NCBI RefSeq assembly: GCF_001039355.2
Contig: NW_019775402.1
Coordinates: 684,705 to 748,704, forward strand
Reading direction: 5' to 3'
From: Lingula anatina
Taxonomy: Eukaryota; Brachiopoda; Lingulata; Lingulida; Lingulidae
Length of the DNA: 64,000 nt
Shown here: one piece after another, positions 37,129 to 49,589 of the stretch
Layout of the letters: each line of letters begins with the position of its first letter
Numbering within the stretch: the first letter of the stretch is position 1
Translations under genes and position numbers: made by a program
The notes under the pieces: generated by a model
What the model was told of the DNA's origin: nothing
What the model saw: only the letters and a program-made list of their open reading frames with translations
Database searches by the model: none

Positions 37129-40100
37129 ATGGGTGAGTTCTACGTGGAGTGTGCATGGCCATTTTTTGCAATGTTGTTCTTTTTTATTTGCCGTGATAAG
37201 CAGCGAATACATTTGCGAACAGTTAAGGCTTAAGGATGCTATGAACAAGAAGTGACTCAGTGTATAGAATAGCATAGTATAATCCGACATTACATAACAT
37301 TCAAAACAACATCGTATTTTTATCATTCACATAGATGCATTATGACAAGTCTTGTGTAATTCTATTACTCAGTGCACCCAGGTAAGCTGTATTAAATGGT
37401 ATGTTACAAAAGACATTTATGTCAGCTATTTTAGTATCTCTTCAACGTGTACATGTAGCAGAACAATGAACAATTGAGATCCAATGATAAATGTTAATCA
37501 GATAATGGTTGTTTTATACGGTTGCAAGTAAGCCGGCGGTTACACATGAGCCAGATATGTATCAAGAAAGCTTAGGCATCTATAGGGGAGGGATGGCGGT
37601 ACTAGTGTCATTGCAGTTTTAAATTAACAAACAATGTACACCTTAAAGGTTTGGACAATTTAAAGACATTTTTCCTCAGGGATGGGAGGAATTGGACCAT
37701 ACACCATAAATCTTAAAACCACTTAAAAGATTACTCTTGAAGACGCGTGTTTCCCGTGGCGTTCCTCACGCAAATATATTATAGTATAAAGGACAATAAG
37801 ACATAGAGCAGAAAGACAGCTGACAGACTAATACATATAATTGATGGAGTTGTACGAGGTGGTGTGACAGTGGTATACTAATACATAAGTAGGGCAGAAG
37901 TCAGGGTGGGGCGGGTGGAGTAATTTGGAATAAATTGAAATACAATACAAGCCGACCCAACCCCACACCTGAAGTATATTATTTAAAGGGATTTTAAGGA
38001 TGAGAATGATCTGAAGTTGATTTTCTTGTCGGAAACATGTAGGCTTTATCGAGTACATAGTAGTTTATTTAATTAACAACAAAAATATCATTCTATAACA
38101 AAAAATTATTATTAATTTTCAGGTTGCATCTCCAGTTCATCTGGCAAGGCCGAACTCAATACGGAAGCAACAGAGAAACAAACAAAAGATGATGCAGGTA
38201 ACAGATTTTAATTCTTCCCCGGTCAAAGCACATGTATATTGAAATAAAGCATCCACAGAATCTGTAGCGCATGAAAATAAACGTGTAATATTGACAAGGG
38301 ACACTCGTCTATATGTAGGTTGAGCAATGCTGCCCTTCGACTCTAGTTAGTTGCTACACGCGATCGCGTCATCCTTGTAATGCTTAAGATCACTACGCCC
38401 CTCTTTAGGTGAACAAAGATAGTCAGAGTTGTGATAACATCACATGAATCTGAGATCTTGATAAGTCCACATTTTCACAACACATGCAACAAAGGGGTAC
38501 CTAAAGGCAAGTAATTCAGCGCATCAAGATACTTGGCACATAAAAGGTTAATTGAAATATTTGCATCTGCTTAAGATTGACAACCAACACTTAAATATAC
38601 AGTGTACAACATCAGGCAAGCCATCCAAACGATTAAATAGGCGTAATAGGTGCAAAATGGAAATTGAAATGTATGGACACTATACATATCTGCCCTTAAT
38701 ACTCAGCCTACTTTAAAAAATGCCAAAATACCTGTGGCTACTTTAAAGTAAACGTGAACACGTTTTCTTTCAAGACCGACTCAATATACTAGCATGCATT
38801 CCCGTATATTTCCCCCAATACATAGGCATTCAGCCTACCGAAAAAAGACGAACAGCAGGGTCTGGGGTAACCGCTAATGCCAGGCACTCGATATTTTAGT
38901 TTAGAAGAGTCAGAAAGAAAAATAACAGATTATAGTGATCACCGCTGTTTACGAGCATGCATCGTACATTTTACAAAGGGGGTAGGTCGTAAAGGATGAC
39001 ATAATTTTTGTGTCACCCATCATAAAAATTACCCGCACTGAAATCATACAGGTATTTTCAGTGATGCTGTCAGCTCTAAGACAGATATTGCATCTTGTAA
39101 TAATCCCTGTTCATAACAAATTGAAATAAGCGAAGAAAGCCCTCAGCATTTCTTATTATCTTCCATCTTCGGTTAAGAATATCTACATTTGGGAGAACAC
39201 CGTTAGTGTGAAAATTAAGCCAGTTCGTTTAAACAAACTCAAAAATAATTTTTTGTGGTCTGTTCATACCTGTCTCACCGGCTCCACAGGGGATTTGCAA
39301 TACCCACAGGTGGTTAGGGATAATTTTCATTTAACGTAGGGATAATTCATTTTGTCTTTCATTTTTTTCAGCTGCTAAAGACAAACCCATCGTTTTGGTC
39401 ATCGGCGCCAGTGGTAATGTTGGAAGCGCCACCCTGCAAGCCTTGTCAGACAACTACAGTGACAAAGTGGATATTCGAGCGGGAGTTCGAGATCCTTCTA
39501 AAGCTGAAAAGTTGACAGCCATCAAAGGCGTCACTGTCGTGAAGGCAGAAATGGGGGCAGAAGACCTGGAGGAGGTGTTAAAGGGAGTCGACGCTCTCTT
39601 CATTGTTACCCCCGGTTCTGAAGATCGCGCACAGAAGGCGGTTGCAACTGCAGAAGCGGCCAAAAAAGCTCAGGTGAAACATCTCCTAGTGGTCAGTGTC
39701 TTGACGGCTGATAAAACCGATACTATTTTTGGCAAGCAATTTTCAGAAATAGAATCAACCATTGCGAAAATGGACGTCCCATTCAGTTTCTTGCGATTGC
39801 CGATGTTTGTCGATAATTATTTCCTGTTCAAAGAGTCCATAAAAGATCAGGGTGCGATCTATTCGCCAGCGGACCCCGCTCAGTCGTACACACCAGTGGT
39901 AGTGAAAGATGTGGGTCTGGCTGCAGCGGTAATTTTGTCTGATCCCAAAGACCATGCCGGGAAAACATATACCCTTTGTGGTGATAAGCACTCGTTCTCC
40001 GACGTAGCAACCGCTTTTGGAGAAGCCTTGGGAAAGGAAGTTACGTACTCGCAGGTACCATACGAGGACGCCAAGACGGCATTTCTGGAAAAGGGTTTCC

Positions 40101-40252
40101 CTGAATGGCAGGTAGACGGACTCCTGGAACTGTACAAGACGATAGATGACGGCACACATACAGGTGACCCAGATCAGTTGAAGGAGGTTACTGGAAAAGA
40201 ACCTACAACACTGAATGACTGGGTTAAAAGCGTGGCCGAGAACTTCAAATAG
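37129..40252 (+). CDS. NmrA-like NAD(P)-binding protein with MGC acylation-type N-terminus, three exons
   Basis: Exon 1 contributes only ATGG (37129-37132, then GTGAGT). Exon 2 is 38123-38197 and exon 3 is 39372-40252 (stop TAG 40250-40252). Together they encode 319 residues. The protein starts MGCISSSSGK: Gly2, small residue at position 6 and no Pro at 7 fit the N-myristoylation pattern, and Cys3 could be palmitoylated, as in Src-family kinases. After a hydrophilic linker the Rossmann fold begins at residue 32 (PIVLVIGASGNVG, GxxGxxG at 38-44), followed by AGVRDPSKAEKL, DALFIVTPG, VKHLLVVSV, FLRLPMFVDNY and a C-terminal helical part. This is the NmrA/YtfG-like atypical short-chain dehydrogenase family, whose members act as NAD(P)H-dependent quinone reductases or redox sensors. 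The substrate is unknown. Exon 2 has no in-frame ATG, and later Mets would remove the nucleotide-binding motif, so the split start is preferred. The catalytic domain is a single exon. Confidence 0.92.
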
Positions 40253-40662
40253 ATTTAGTCATTTTAAAGTACATTTTATTATGAGCGACCTGAGTGTGAA
40301 ATTGATTAGCAAGCATATTTTTATATGATGCCAATTCGATTACATTAGTGTTAAGTTATCACAAAAAAACACGTCAAGACGGTACTGAAATATTATTGCG
40401 ACTTTTTGTATAGACTACATGTATAATGATAGCATTACTAAATCTTAATCTTAATCCTAAGCCAAGATGTTGTAACAAGCACTGATATTGGTTNTAAATG
40501 ATCGCACTTTGCACTTATATAAACATAAATATCCAATGATGAACAATGAAGTGAAGCATCAATTTTTATATTTGAATGTATGGCTCTCGCTATTCATATA
40601 ACAAATTGACGGCCACCTTGAATTTGGAAAAATTATCAATATCTCTTATGTATCATCTGGCA

Positions 40663-40668
40663 AATAAA
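40663..40668 (+). terminator. Polyadenylation signal of the NmrA-like gene
   Basis: First AATAAA after the stop codon, about 410 bases downstream. Confidence 0.45.
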
Positions 40669-40870
40669 GTCAAGTTTATAAGCTTCTCCAAGTTTTGTTA
40701 CCCAGATAAAATGATTTCTTTTAAAAAAGCTTGCAACATATAACAAAGCAAGCATTGACTATGCGGCTCGTCGGAATGGCAAATGGACTCTAAGGAGATG
40801 GCACCGTCTGCCACCATCTGATTAATGTCAAATAAGCCGTTTCTGAGAGTTTAGGATCATGACTAACAAT

Positions 40871-41960
40871 TGCGCATAAAAACACCTGAGTTTTCAATGA
40901 AAATGAAAGCCTTCTGCAGGGAATTTTTATGATAACTACTTTTAGTAACAAACATGTTTCTTACACTGTACATAATCCCGGGGTGGGGTTTCTGCCTTAC
41001 GCCGTAAAAGTCCCTGAGATCACAATGAATAATTCTGCAGGGAATTTTTCTGATTTATGTTGTAGCAACAAACCCGTTCCTTATAAAGTATGGGGATTTC
41101 GTCGCAAAGCCACTTGGGCTCTACTTGAAGCTGAAAGAAGTCGAATGCTGACATATCTATTTTGTTAGCTTCTGTTGAAATTTTTCAGTGGATTTTAAGG
41201 TGTGCAGGAAGAATCAAAATATCAGTCGTAGTTGTATTCCATGCTTAGAACCTAAACCTAAAGAATGCATTTCAGCAAAAGAAGTTTACAGGAAAAAACA
41301 TTGCAGGGTTAGCGTTCTGGCCACTGGACTACTAGACAATTTTTGTCTGTAAAATTTGTTTACTTTCCATATTTTTCTTTTTGTATGTCCATATATACCT
41401 AAATGAAATTAACAAACATAGTTCTAGCTGGGGCCATTTCAGTCCAAACACGTGCATCATAGGGTCTATAGAAAAGGTATTCCTGTCACAAGCATGCACA
41501 AATAAGCCACGCCCATTCACAATGTACACTATTTGAATCTTTGAACATTTGAGGTCTCCAAAGATAGACCTCCCACCGTCCCTTCAAAATATAAATGTCA
41601 CCCAGTTTGTGAAAAGTTTTATCATGTCAAAATTCCATAGACATTCTATACACTGTAGAAATAAACCAGAAAGGGACCTTTACACATTTTTCTAAAAGAA
41701 ATTTTAGAAAAAGGAATAATTAATGCGCTCGAAGGGGATTTTTATGACAACTATTAAAAGCACTTGTAGTACTTTGCTAAGTACTGTCCAGTATTGGGTG
41801 CTTCCGCATTGCGCATAAAACACGTGATTTTTCAATGAAAATGAAAGCCTTCTGAAGGGAATTTTTCTGATTTCTGTTGTAGCAACAAACCCGTTCCTTA
41901 TAAAGTATGGGGATTTCGTCGCAAAGCCACTTGGGGTTTACTAGAAGCTGAAAGAAGTAG
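40871..41960. repeat. Pair of direct repeats about 0.8-0.9 kb apart
   Basis: Segments at 40871-40930 and 41037-41150 recur together at 41812-41960: TTTTCAATGAAAATGAAAGC, then GTAGCAACAAACCCGTTCC and TTTCGTCGCAAAGCCACTTG. The second pair is compact, the first is split. The frame at 40929-41168 crosses this repeat and is not regarded as a gene. Confidence 0.75.
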
Positions 41961-44836
41961 TCAATACGTCAATCATTATAGGCACCGGCCAATCAGCCAG
42001 AAAGTCGAGAAGTACTGTCTTGTATTTTAGCAAGAAGTTACGCTCAGTAAGTACGTTTTTGTTGCATGACGACTTCATAATAATGTTTGATAATTTTACA
42101 AATTAATCTCTCTCTTTTAAGTATTATTTGATCGTTGAAAAATATTTGGACTACAACAGAATAGCCAAAACAAAATCTTAAGTTGCCTTCGTGTATCCAC
42201 TTTTCTTTCTATTTGTCTGTGTGTTTGCCTGTTTGTTTATCCAAGTATTACTAATTTGAATGTTTCAACACTTAGATTAATAATAAATTGAAAATTAAGA
42301 ATTATGCTTTCCACGTACTTATTTTTTCTCTCTATTTGTGTGGGTGTTTGTCTGTTTGTTTATCCAAGTATTACTAATATGAAAGTTTCAACACTTTGAT
42401 TAAAATAAATTGGAAAATGGAGAATTATATTTTCCACGTTCCGTCGTCTCGTCTGTTTGTCCGCCGTTCATCCAAGTACAACTAATTTGGATTAATCCAA
42501 AAGATCGAAAGGACCTCGCACTGTCACTACCAAAATATTAATGTCATTGAGTTTTGAAAAATATTCTGTCACAAATATAAAGATACCTGGGAGGGATCTT
42601 TTATGACATCTATTTAAAGCTTCCACCGTGCGTTGAAAAACATAATTGATTTTTGATTGAAGTTGTAGACGGGTGGAAATCAATAAGTATTACTCATAGC
42701 AGTACCCAAGGCTTGCTACCGCCATAGAAATATTGAAGTATTGTTTAGAAAATCCATTGCAAGGTTGCTAAGCAACGCTTTGAAAATTTTAGCACTACTA
42801 TTTAAAATGATCAGCACCAAACATCAAGATTATTTAAGTCGACACAACATCACGGATAGTGTTTAATCTAATAATCAACCTAAAGCCATATACAAAGGCC
42901 ATATTGGAGTCCCGCTGAATAAGTGACGTGTATGTTGCAGAACGATTTGACATTTATCGTTTGCTTATTATAAATCCCATCTCCATGAATTGTTTGATAG
43001 ACACGATTGGAGAAAATGCGCGTGCTTACTTTGTACTACAACAAAAATGATGAAAGAAAGTTGAGTTAGTTGCCTTTCCGAATTGACTGCAAAATTAATT
43101 TTTCCATGTGCTTGTTTTCTTTTCCGCCTATTCATCTGTGTGTTTGTCTGTCGTTTATCCAAGTATAAATAATTCAAAACTGTGGACATTTGCCTTAATT
43201 CGTAGATTGACTTCAAACTGTCATTTAAAAATATCAATGTCATCGAGTTTCTGAAATAAACCATGTTGCAAGTATAATAGAAAATAAGCCACAATCGGTG
43301 CATTTACACTATTTTCAAAGAGAAAGGAGGCAAGTCTGTGGAATGGTTGAAACCCTGGGAGGTAATTTTAATGACATCTATTTTAGCACAAATAGTGCGT
43401 TCAATATATGTAATTAGTTTTCGTTTGAAGTTATAGATTTGTAGGAATCATAAAGTATTACTCGTTGCAGTACCCCAGGCTTCACCACCGACATAATCGT
43501 ATTGAAGTATCAATTTGAACCTTTACAAAGAAGGTATATATCATTATGTACCGAACAGTGACAGGATTTACACAAGCTGCTAAATTCAATGCCATTATTT
43601 TCGTTCAGAGACTAAGAACAGTTTACCAGTGTTACATAGTCGATACGCCAATCATTAGAGTCACCGGCCAATCAGCCAGAAAGTCAAGCAGTACATATCC
43701 CGTCTTGTATTTTAGCAAAGAGTCACAGTGAGTAAATAAATTTTTGCTGCATGACGACTTGTTAATTTTTGTTTGCTAATTTTACAACTAAAACTCTCTT
43801 TCAAGTATTATTTGATCGTAGAAGAATATTTGGACTACAACCATATAGCCAAACGGAAATTAAGTAAGTTGCCTTCGTGTATCCACTACAATTTTTATTT
43901 ATTTCCACGTACTTATTTTCTTTTCTTTCTATTATTTGTGTTTGTCTGTCTGTTAATCCAAGTATTACTAATTTGTAAGTTTGGACAATTGGATTAATAA
44001 TGAATGGAAAATTGAGAATTATATTTTCCACGCTCCGTCCTCGTCTCTTTGTTCACCGTTTATGCACGTATGACTAATTTGAATATGGACATTTGGATTA
44101 ATTCCAAGGTTGAAAGGACCTCGCACTGTCACTACCTAAGTATTATTTGTCATCGAGTTTCTGAAAAATTTTTTTCCTGTTGCAATTACAGGTATTATAT
44201 TAAGACACCTGGGAGGGAACTTTTATGACAGCTGTTTAAAACTCCCACCGTGCATTGAAAAAACATAATTGACTTTTTATTGAAGTTGTAGACGGGTGGA
44301 AATCAATAAGTATTACTCATAGCAGTACCCAAGGCTTGCTACCGCCATAGCAGTATTGAAGTATTAAAACCCTTATGTAGACTTTATTTGTATTATCTAC
44401 CGGATATTTGCAGGGTTAACACTGCCAGATTCAGCACTATAAAAATGTTAAAAAGTGTTTGAGCCGACACAACATTACGGATGAGGTTTTATCTAATTAT
44501 CAGCCTAAAGCCAAGCTATACAAAGGTCATCTTGTCTTTCAGCCAGGGGATCCCGCTAAGTAAGTGAAATATTTGTTGCAGAACCAAGTTATGTTTATTT
44601 TTGCTTATTTTACAAATAAACCCCCTCCCCATGCATTATTTGATAGTAAATTTAAAGTTTTTGATAAACATTATTGTAGAGAATGCAAGTGCTTACTTTG
44701 TACTACAACAAAATAATGAAAGAAAGTTGAGTTAGTTGTATTTCCGAATTGGCTGCAAATTTCATTTTTCCACGTGCTTGTTTTCTTTCCGCCTATTTGT
44801 CTCTGTATTTGTCTGCCGTTTATTCAAGTATAACTA

Positions 44837-45065
44837 CACACACTGGACAATAGAAGTGTCACCCCCTGAATCAGAGTAATCAAAGTCATAATACCTAGTC
44901 TACTTATAATGTGACTAATGAGTATAAAACCGACGCATCATTGAATTGTATTGTTGGTCTTTTTATGAAAATTGATGTTAATAAAATGATACCAGGAGCA
45001 TATCATTCCACAGTCATTTATCTCCACCAAACAGTAGGGGTGACGCTTCTATTGCCCAGTGTGTG
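44837..45065. mobile_element. CACACACTGG-ended MITE, copy 2 (in tandem unit B)
   Basis: Same ends and interior as 29600-29839 but inverted. The left flank is TA (44835-44836), the right flank is CA, probably a mutated TA. Unit A has the equivalent uninterrupted site near 43160. Confidence 0.88.
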
Positions 45066-45702
45066 CAATTCAAAATTTTGGACATTTGGCTTCATTTGTG
45101 ATTGACTTCAAACTGTCATTTCAAAAATATCAATGCATCGAGTTTCTGAAAAAATCCTGTTGCAAGTATATAGAAATTAGCCATAAATAGTGCATTTACA
45201 CTATTTCCAAAGAGAAAGCAGGCACGTTTGTGGAAGGATTGATTCCCTGGGAGGTAATTTTTATGACATCTATTTTAGCATATACATTACGTAATTAAAA
45301 CGTAATTGATTTTCATTTGAGGTTATAGATTTTGTGAAAATGTTTCAGTTGGTTTTTAGATAAGCTTGAATCATAAAGTAACACGCGTAGCAGTGCCCCA
45401 TCCTTTCTTTGCCAGAATTACATGTATATTGAAGCTCTCGTTGGTACCCTTATATAGCCATTATATGTCAATATCTATAGGTTAGTGACGGGGCACTCAC
45501 TCACTCTATTCGCTCAGCACCAAATCTTACAAGAGACCAAAAACAGTTTAACGGTGTTTTAAAGCACTCTCCTGTCAAAAAACAATAGGTCGCGCCGTGC
45601 TTTATTTCGTGTAAAGTCACGTCATCCACGAATGTGTTCCACGCATTAATGCACAGGGTTAATTACTCATGCTTTAAGCCAGATAAAGCACTCGGCGCTG
45701 AG

Positions 45703-45773
45703 CTTTACGAGAGATAGAGCAGATAATTGTCTCGGCTTCGCCTCGCCAATTATCTGCTCTATTTCTCGTAAAG
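45703..45773. repeat. Strong hairpin with 27-bp arms
   Basis: Arms 45703-45729 and 45747-45773 match with one mismatch (core ATAGAGCAGATAATTG) around a 17-base loop. Weaker pairing extends outward to about 45681-45795. Confidence 0.85.
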
Positions 45774-46529
45774 TTTAGCTCCTCGTACTTTATCTATACC
45801 ATAGTTTATAGGTACATTTAAAGAGGTACCGATCAATCCGCCTGAAAGTCAAGCAGTGCATAGACCGTCTTGTATTAAACAAGGGGGTCACACTGAGTAA
45901 GCACATGTTGTTTGGATATAACGACTTGATATTTACCGGTACACAGTGTAGTTATACTAACAAACCCAGCTCTCCCAAGTATTATTTGATCGTTAACGTA
46001 AAGTGATTGATTGACACGATTGTAGAGATTGCACACGCTTACTTTGTACTATAAACATCAAAACAATTTTAAAGTAATATCAGTAAGTTTTGTTTCTGTG
46101 TCGAATGCAAAATCCCTTTTCCCAATGTATATTTATTTTTTCGTCTTTTTTTTTCTGTATATTCAGTCAAAGTGTATTCGAAAATTTGGACATTTTGATG
46201 CTAGATTGACCTCATATTGTCGCTTCAAAAATATTATTCAATCTAGTTTGTAAAAAAAAGTTATCCGTTGCAAACATATATAAACTAGAGGATCAGAGAG
46301 GCCTCCGGATAATGTACCACTAGATGGAGTAAGCGCATTCGGATGGAAAACCCGCCAAATATGAGGTCTTAAAATATGCACAAAAAAAAACATAACTATA
46401 AAAATGGTCCAATCAAGCAAATTTTCCAATTGACCTGTATTTCCTAACATTGATCACTCCTGTGATTTTCTAGACAATAGGCCTGTTGGTTTTCCTTGAA
46501 ATGTATTATCAGTTTTGCATATACCTGTA

Positions 46530-47300
46530 TGCTGACAAAAGAGAAAACCTAGGGGCAACACTGGACATATCTCTGCCAGTTTTGAAGATGTGAGGAGCAA
46601 GAAAATATGCAAAGTTCAGTTCAAGGTGAAACAGTAGGCCAATTTCAAGGTCACAGAATATGACTTCCTATTCAAGTTTAATAGTAACTATGGGCATTTC
46701 GTTGCCAATTTTGGAGATATAAAGGCCAGAAAACTTGCAAAATACAGTTCATCATAAAAAGTAGGTCAAATGTCAATTTCAATGTCATAGTTAGATTACC
46801 AGTATATGACTTCCTTTTCAAGTTTAATAGTAACTGTGGGCATATCTCTGCCAGTTTTCAGGATATAAGGGAGACAAATTTTGAAAACTCAGTTCATGGT
46901 GAAAAGTAGGTCAAAGGTCAATTTCAAGGTCACAGTTAGTTTGCCAGTATATGACTTCCTACCCAAATTCAACAGTAACTTTCGACGTATCTCCTCCAGT
47001 TTTAGAGATATACGGGTTGGAAAATTTGCAAAGTCAAGTTCAAAGTAAAAATAAGGTCTAATGTCTATTTCAGGATCACACTTAAATTGCCAGTACATGA
47101 CTTCCTATTCAAGTTCAATAGTAACTATGGGTGTATCATTGCCAGTTTTGGAGATATAAAGATCAGAAAACTTGTTAAGTGCGATTCATCATGAAAAGTA
47201 AGGCAAAGGTCACAATTAGATTACCAGTATATGGTAATCTCATTATACATAATGACTTCCTTTTCAAGTTCAATAGTAACTATGGGTGTATCTCTGCTAA
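46530..47300. repeat. Degenerate tandem array, ~146-bp period
   Basis: The phrase GACTTCCTATTCAAGTT with variants starts at 46662, 46808, 46953, 47099 and 47253 (spacings 146, 145, 146, 154). Between copies the order is constant: AATAGTAACTATGGG, CTCTGCCAGTTTT, GATATAA, AAGTAGGTCAAAGG, TTACCAGTATATG. Confidence 0.85.
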
Positions 47301-48336
47301 TTTTTTAGTATTTCACATTTTATTTTCACCACTGAATATCAGATGTTGAACTTTTTGAAATAGTGCAACGCGGAAATTGTGTCAAAAACGAAAAATAGAC
47401 ACCACTTTCAGTGTTGTACTTGACAAGTTCTACAAAATGCCAAATACAAGAGGTCTCTAGCATTAAGGGTATCAGAATTAGAGAAAGTTTTCAGTTTCGG
47501 CGTCTAATAGCCGCTACTACTGTGAAAATGCACCGATTGACCCCAAACTCACGAAAATGAAAGATGAACCTAAGGGTAACACATGCTCTTAATATTATAG
47601 GTTAGATCAGTTTAGTTACTAAAAATCGGCCGAAATAAAATTTTTCTCGCAAAAATTTCCCGTTTTTTAGAAAATTTGCCCGTAATAAAAGTCAAAGGTC
47701 AAAATTAAGGGCATATTCGAAATCCTCACATATGACTGACGGTCAGCCATCTGTGGAAAATTTTCCCATAATTCCATCGGTTTCCATATCTAGCATTGAA
47801 TTTTCAAAATTTTTGACAAGGGTGCGTTTCAACGAGCGTCACGCCCAGGCCAATGCACAGACTGAGACAAAAAAAACCCCTAAAATCCAATAGATGGGGA
47901 CACAGGTCCTTGCGGTCTAGGAGGAGAAGCGGTAACGATGACTTGTATCCCAGTCATCCTGCGGAGCCGCAGGCTCCGGTGGAGCTGTACGAGACGGGTC
48001 GTGACTAAAACCATGAGTACCGCCAACGTACACGCTGGTGGTACTTATAAGTCACAAACGACCCATTTACCCTATTTTTAAAAGGGAAGCAAGCAATGGA
48101 ACAATTAATATCCAGGGTGGTCATGAAATCTTAGTTAAGGAGAACAGTGGGTTGTCAAATATAACTGAATAACATTTGAAGTGATAAATGGGAGCCAATT
48201 TTAAAATATTATTCGTAGTACCCTACCCTCTACCAGGGTGGCAGATTATATAGGGAAAAACGGAAAAATCAACCCTGTGACGTTTGGCCAGATGGAAGCA
48301 ATCAAATCTGTCAGCATGCAGGTGGCATTGCACCAA

Positions 48337-49219
48337 GGCCCCGTATCTCGAAAGCTTCGCTATGTTGCGAGCGGGCGCGAGCATGGCAATTCTGCGCTAT
48401 TTGCGAGTGCAATTACTCCCCACCTGCTATCTCGATACCTTAATTAGCAAACGCAACGCAATTATATACCTCAAACTCTAGTCAAATTCGATTGCCGCAT
48501 AAAGTGAAGACATCATAACACAATTTTTCACCATGACGCTAATCAAGAGGTTGTTTTTATTTATAGGAATATCATAATTACAAATACTGATATTTGAAGT
48601 GTGTGGCACCAATAAAATGTCAAAAACGATTCAATAAGCGAAGCTTGGACTAACAAACTTACTGACACATAAGTGAGTAGTGTTCAGTCTCACAATAATA
48701 GACATTGATGAAGGTCACGGTGGACCGAATGCTTTGTTTCTACTTTTTCATTTTGTGTAGAAAATGACACTTTTAAATTTATAATTATTATCAATAGACT
48801 ACCCAGATGAATTATATTCATAAGACATATAAAATGATGTATAAAATGTATAATTTTGAATTTTTTATGCATAATAAAACATGACTTTAGCATTCGTCAC
48901 GTGAATATTTACTGCAAGTTTCTCTATCAGAGGTACCGAGTGATCTAATCTATTATAAGCTTCCATTTTTTTGTTATGTTTTGTTATATGCTATTATGAC
49001 TAGCAACCCAAACTTGCCGCCATGTTTAATTACATGAAAGACACATTAAAATGACGAATTATGCATGCACAGAGGCCATTGCGACTAGTTTATAGCCTCG
49101 AAACTAATGGTGATTTCGCTATTAACGCACAGTCGCGATTTGAGAGGCTTTCGAGGTATGGGATTGTGACGAATCGCCATGCTTGCGCCCGCTCGCTATA
49201 AGCTTCGAGATACGGGGCC
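48337..49219. mobile_element. GGCCCCGTATCTCGAA-ended element, long copy
   Basis: Inverted ends GGCCCCGTATCTCGAAAGC and GCTTCGAGATACGGGGCC extend inward through the GCGAGCGGGCGCGAGCATGG region (about 50 bp). The 0.9-kb interior is AT-rich with no transposase. No clear target duplication. Confidence 0.75.
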
Positions 49220-49589
49220 CTGGATAAAAACATTTTACGTTTATTTTAGGCACCTCCATGAAGTTGTAACACGTGACTCAGCATGGGAATTTCTGTCTTG
49301 CTGAACAAAAGATTAACTGTAAGCGTGAATAGTTCGTTTTATAATCCAAAGGGGGAAAAACTACATATGTTTTGTATTGATTCATATGATTGGCGCGACG
49401 GAGTAACTTGAAAATTCGTGCGAATGGTATAGGGCAAAAGTGTTAGTTTAGTTTGACCATAGCGGAAAACCAATTTGAAATATGACAATTATTGAAGGTG
49501 GGTCTCGAATGCCATATCTTTCCACTTGGGACACAAACGCCACTTATGTTCTACTGGAGGCTTAAATGAAATCTTTTATTTATTAATAG

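Larger units (their letters stand above)
41961..46280. repeat. Three-unit tandem duplication, ~1.7-kb unit
   Basis: Unit A starts near 41961, unit B near 43640 and unit C near 45826. Each opens with CCAATCAGCCAGAAAGTC-like sequence (C: CAATCCGCCTGAAAGTC), then CTTGTATTTTAGCAA, AAGTATTATTTGATCG and later GCTTACTTTGTACTA. B contains a MITE (44837-45065) and, before C, a hairpin-bearing insert near 45450-45800. C lacks about 0.9 kb of its middle. Smaller ~120-bp repeats (TTTATCCAAGTATTACTAAT) occur inside the units. No gene is encoded. Confidence 0.8.

Noticed and set aside
39755-40159. 134-residue frame antisense to the NmrA-like exon
   Set aside because: Shadow of a well-supported coding exon; no domain of its own.
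46530-47300. Regular repeats considered as a CRISPR-like array
   Set aside because: Units are ~146 bp, degenerate throughout, without unique spacers, and the DNA is eukaryotic.
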